Below, piece by piece: positions 63,614 to 64,000 of a stretch of DNA of 64,000 nt. Position numbers and translations under genes: made by a program. The stretch's first letter is position 1. Each line of letters opens with the position of its first letter. Source of the stretch: JAJDYQ01 sp942491945 (lineage in GTDB: Bacteria; Pseudomonadota; Gammaproteobacteria; JAJDYQ01); contig CALODD010000037.1 of the NCBI GenBank assembly GCA_942491945.1, forward strand, positions 1-64,000, written 5' to 3'. The notes beneath the pieces are model-generated. The model was not told the DNA's origin. It was given only the letters and a program-made list of their open reading frames with translations, and did not search any database.

Positions 63614-63661
63614 CTTTGTCCACAGCGGCTCGGCTCCTTGTGAGCCCGAGCTGTGGTCAAA
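63614..63661 (+). terminator. Long hairpin downstream of the ssDNA-binding protein gene
   Basis: CTTTG-T-CCACAGC..CTCGG-CTC, loop CTTGT, GAG-CCCGAG-CTGTGG-T-CAAAG. An interrupted ~20-bp stem 28 bp after the stop, with no strong T-run. Attenuator or phage packaging/processing structure. A 64-codon frame (63546-63740, ending PITMTE) crosses it; its WSKGGYVSLFPIKR part looks protein-like, but I cannot support it as a gene. Confidence 0.55.
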
Positions 63662-63745
63662 GGGTGGGTATGTCTCCCTTTTCCCAATCAAACGTAATGA
63701 TCGGAATGCCCACGGCATCCCAATCACTATGACGGAGTAACGATC

Positions 63746-63931
63746 ATGGAAAGAGAAGAACTCCAGGACAGACTCATCCACCTCGACAACCAGATCTCAG
63801 ATATCAGAGATCGACTCGAAGACCGTCACGACAAAATCATCCTGCTCGATCAAAAGTCCGGTGATGAGAAAGAACACATCCGCACCCTCGAATCCGCTAT
63901 CGAAGAACTCACCGAGATAGAGGTTCACTAA
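63746..63931 (+). CDS. Small coiled-coil phage protein
   Basis: 61 aa, almost entirely heptad-patterned (ELQDRLIHLDNQISDIRDRLEDRHDKIILLDQ), acidic. No family recognised. Its stop shares a base with the next start (TAATG). Confidence 0.65.
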   Translation: MEREELQDRLIHLDNQISDIRDRLEDRHDKIILLDQKSGDEKEHIRTLESAIEELTEIEVH

Positions 63932-64000
63932 TGAGCTATGACGTCGAATATGACCTGAACGACTACGCCGATTGGTCAACCTTCGAAGAGGTCGACGCCT
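63931..64000 (+). CDS. Start of an unidentified phage gene (runs off the window)
   Basis: 23 codons are visible from ATG 63931, starting SYDVEYDLNDYADWSTFEE, acidic. Coupled to the preceding gene by a TAATG overlap. The remainder is outside the window. Confidence 0.55.
   Translation, partial: MSYDVEYDLNDYADWSTFEEVDA

Overview
The window is bacterial and has three parts of different character. Bases ~7,960-54,112 are an ordinary gammaproteobacterial chromosome. The evidence is the gatCAB operon divergent from mreBCD-mrdA-mrdB-mltB-rlpA, plus coq7, srkA, purU, selO, yggX and a DsrL-type iron-sulfur flavoprotein. The DsrL-like gene and a nearby rhodanese hint at sulfur metabolism, but no complete dsr/sox operon is in view, so that is inference.

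Bases 1-~7,700 look foreign to this chromosome. Coding density is low. The segment holds a degenerate penicillin-acylase-like gene and a six-bladed beta-propeller gene cleanly split by a complete IS66 element (3622-6234, perfect 8-bp target duplication). It also holds a Cys-rich secreted peptide gene, two clusters of short GTGGGTGTCC repeats and the 3' end of a group II intron. It then runs into a block (7962-11400) where pyrC, a P-type ATPase and trhP are all recognisable but riddled with frameshifts, and where the ATPase is fused to a headless trhP. Either this is a decayed recombination site or the contig join here is low quality. Isolated single-base frameshifts further right (a GT2 gene, a sulfatase-like gene, and selo at an A7 run) favour at least some sequencing error.

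The core region reads as follows: coq7; a VapBC pair; a methyltransferase/sulfatase-like/glycosyltransferase operon (minus); an ABC-2 exporter; a ~430-bp hairpin-bounded repeat element; a second methyltransferase; an ATP-grasp enzyme; gatCAB; a hybrid histidine kinase; the cell-shape operon (elongasome PBP2/RodA with MreBCD, then MltB and RlpA); selO; a second histidine kinase; yjbQ; purU; srkA; a nitroreductase; a 2OG oxygenase; an IscA/HesB protein; a second ATP-grasp enzyme; queD; yggX; a radical SAM enzyme; a formyltransferase; a MipZ-like ATPase; the DsrL-like flavoprotein; and a rhodanese. At least three ~100-bp hairpin repeats lie between these genes.

At 54,113 a displaced 3' fragment of tRNA-Phe (anticodon GAA) marks the boundary of an integrated element that runs off the right end. 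Its right part (61,634-64,000) has a repressor/excisionase-like switch followed by small overlapping genes including a likely ssDNA-binding protein, resembling the backbone of an inovirus (Pf-like filamentous prophage). Between the attachment site and the repressor lies AT-rich cargo, the position where Pf-type prophages carry accessory genes. The cargo comprises an AvcD-type anti-phage cytidine deaminase with an unusual upstream region, a decayed SRAP gene, a C5 DNA methyltransferase with its own helix-turn-helix, and, convergent to it, a three-gene operon. That operon encodes a ParB-like protein, a protein whose N-terminal half resembles prephenate dehydratase, and a protein with a plausible PD-(D/E)XK-type nuclease motif. 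This four-gene module is the best candidate here for an undescribed defence or modification-dependent system.
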